Source: Calothrix sp. HK-06 (GTDB lineage Bacteria > Cyanobacteriota > Cyanobacteriia > Cyanobacteriales > Nostocaceae). Taken from it: 36,126 nt of DNA. The stretch covers positions 1 through 36,126 of the forward strand of contig NZ_MRCD01000088.1 in the NCBI RefSeq assembly GCF_001904745.1, in the 5' to 3' direction. Both the position numbers and the translations under genes were made by a program. Shown one piece after another: positions 34,816-36,126 of the stretch (positions within the stretch are counted from its first letter, which is position 1; each line of letters begins with the position of its first letter). Under the pieces are notes generated by a model. It did no database searches and was not told the DNA's origin. It saw nothing but the letters and a program-made list of their open reading frames with translations.

Positions 34816-35832
34816 TTAATTATCTTCCAACTGCTTTGATATTGGGTTTAAGATGGCTAAATGAAGTTGGTTTCGTGTATCTAACTGCGTATACCGTCTT
34901 TGGATAGGCGCCCATTGTTGCCATAATTGATGACGCTTGTCAACTAGCAAACTTGTGAAAGTTGGGAGTTTTTCTGTAAAGTCTTCACCAAATACATCGA
35001 CTAACCAGTCTTCTAAAACATCGCTATCGTGAATTTCTCCTAATATATCCTGGATATTTTTAACTTCGATAAGATGCTCTCCGTAGGTTTCACCATAAAA
35101 TTCGGTGAACAGTTCCATTTGATAGCGTAGACGTTTAGCTTGTTTGCGTAGACTGTGTAAAACTTCGTGGTTAGAATTTAAATTTTGCTCTACGTGTGTA
35201 CTTGTCATTCCCTTCGGATAACTTCTTAATAAAGAGGTTGACGTGGAAACACCGTTATTACTTCCTAATGGTATTCCAAATTGCCAACCTGGATGTAAAA
35301 AGAAGTAACTTACCTCTGGTAAAAGCAAGTCGGGTAACACTAAATCTATTGATAGCGGCGCCGATTCTTGGTATCTTGGTTCTTCGAGCCAATGTTCAAG
35401 TGAACTTTTGAGCGATTTGTAGCGTTCGTCTTTGAGTGTTGCTTTTACATCAGTCAATGCTTGCTGACGTTGCTTGTCAATAGCATTGAACGCTTTTTCT
35501 AAATGCTTGAGTTCTTCAGGTGGTAAATGAGGCTGGAAATTCTTTTCTACAGATTCTTTTAGTACATCTAGGTCTCTAAGATTACCCAGGCGCCGTGCTA
35601 TTTTACCAATGTTACGGTCTGTAACGGCTTTTGGTAAATTCACAACGAATCCAAACCGACTAACTACAGTGCGTAGGCGCCTCATTCCTACCCGCATTTG
35701 ATGCAACGCTTCTGGGTCTTCATCCTTTTTGACTGTCTTTTCCCACTTTAAGGTTTTTTTGAAGTGCTTTTGAATTGCCTGGTAAGCATAGTCTCCTAGG
35801 GTTTTAACAACAGTTTGAGTTGCTAGTGTCAT
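34816..35832 (-). CDS. CHAD-domain protein
   Basis: This 338-aa helical protein has the CHAD signature of conserved histidines and basic residues: EALHQMRVGMRRLRTVVSRF, ARRLGNLRDLDVL, EVLHSLRKQAKRLRYQMELF, IQDILGEIHDSDVLEDWL. CHAD domains bind inorganic polyphosphate and are often near polyphosphate granules. No triphosphate-tunnel (CYTH) domain is attached. The 240 bp beyond its stop (34575-34815) hold no recognised gene. Confidence 0.92.
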   Translation of the reverse strand: MTLATQTVVKTLGDYAYQAIQKHFKKTLKWEKTVKKDEDPEALHQMRVGMRRLRTVVSRFGFVVNLPKAVTDRNIGKIARRLGNLRDLDVLKESVEKNFQPHLPPEELKHLEKAFNAIDKQRQQALTDVKATLKDERYKSLKSSLEHWLEEPRYQESAPLSIDLVLPDLLLPEVSYFFLHPGWQFGIPLGSNNGVSTSTSLLRSYPKGMTSTHVEQNLNSNHEVLHSLRKQAKRLRYQMELFTEFYGETYGEHLIEVKNIQDILGEIHDSDVLEDWLVDVFGEDFTEKLPTFTSLLVDKRHQLWQQWAPIQRRYTQLDTRNQLHLAILNPISKQLEDN

Positions 35833-36059
35833 AAAATCACGCCTGATGAGGTTTTCGTAGAAGTTCTAAAATGAAATAAGCTCAAATAAAAACTTCTATT
35901 CTTTTTGGATAAGTTATTTGTGTTTATTAATACAAATAATTTTTCCATAACGAATAATACTATTTAATTTGCAGCATATTTTAAATCTACCTTAAGTCGT
36001 ATATTTACTTTACTATATTTATGATAAATACAAATTTATTTAAATATTATTACAATATT

Positions 36060-36126
36060 AGGACTTACGCACGAAAACCTAGAAACCTGGAATATACGTT
36101 GATAGCATGTAATAAAAATGACGATT
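36060..36126. repeat. Partial copy of the AGAAACCGGG/GTAAGTCC element
   Basis: The sequence aggacttacgcac, followed by cctagaaacctgg, resembles the reversed right end of the element at 28260-28351. The window ends inside it. The preceding 230 bases upstream of the CHAD gene are AT-rich with no recognised feature. Confidence 0.5.

Larger units (their letters stand above)
455..35681. repeat. Dispersed GGCGCC palindrome, about 50 copies
   Basis: Counting by eye gives about 51 copies of GGCGCC, for example at 455, 1792, 5218, 9765, 15001, 20113, 25544, 29900, 33026 and 35676. They lie in nearly every gene on both strands, mostly inside coding sequence. At the observed low GC content only around two would be expected by chance. 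GCGATCGC, the usual HIP1 of cyanobacteria, was not seen. Confidence 0.85.

Overview
The window looks like chromosomal DNA of a filamentous cyanobacterium of the Nostocales type. Support comes from a DUF2949-type protein, Ser/Thr kinases with an N-terminal Cys motif and C-terminal TPRs, a two-partner-secretion adhesin with the cyanobacterial C-terminal motif, DapL for lysine/peptidoglycan synthesis, a CHAD protein, low GC content, and many small inverted-repeat elements. The canonical HIP1 octamer GCGATCGC was not seen. Instead the hexamer palindrome GGCGCC occurs about 50 times, mostly inside genes. Genus assignment is not possible from the sequence alone.

Region 1 (1-11.2 kb) is a secretion and accessory region. 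It holds an NHLM-type exporter pair (HlyD-like adaptor and C39-peptidase ABC transporter), a Ser/Thr kinase-TPR protein, a 62-bp tandem repeat ending in a large hairpin, a TPS-type adhesin, and a 66-aa double-glycine leader peptide with a strong Shine-Dalgarno. Next to these is a deleted remnant of the second NHLM ABC transporter. DUF2949 and two frameshifted or truncated genes follow. The exporter, the cleavable peptide and the broken partner ATPase read as one peptide-export system in partial decay.

Region 2 (11.3-28.2 kb) starts with a small 57-aa protein and a composite response regulator (REC-wHTH-Hpt-REC-PAS). An operon-like minus-strand run follows: a membrane protein, an AsnB-like amidotransferase lacking the catalytic Cys2, a LysA-fold protein lacking the PLP lysine, and two paralogous membrane proteins (one truncated). 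Next come an SsuD-like flavin monooxygenase with a premature TAG, an HMA-like protein, an amidase with an intact Ser-cisSer-Lys triad, a second Cys-less AsnB-like protein, an antiporter remnant, and a three-gene run (alpha/alpha-toroid enzyme, WecG-type glycosyltransferase, FAD monooxygenase). The gene set suggests an uncharacterised pathway that forms or modifies amides. No NRPS, PKS or carrier protein is visible, so the product is unknown.

Region 3 (28.7-36.1 kb) is mostly core: dapL, a small HMA-like protein, an HNH nuclease remnant, tRNA-Ala(GGC), a small membrane protein, hisF, ruvB, an exported TPR protein and a CHAD protein. Inverted-repeat elements lie between them. A 9-bp motif (ATCCGTTGC and variants) occurs in short clusters at three places, two of them at the broken edges of genes.
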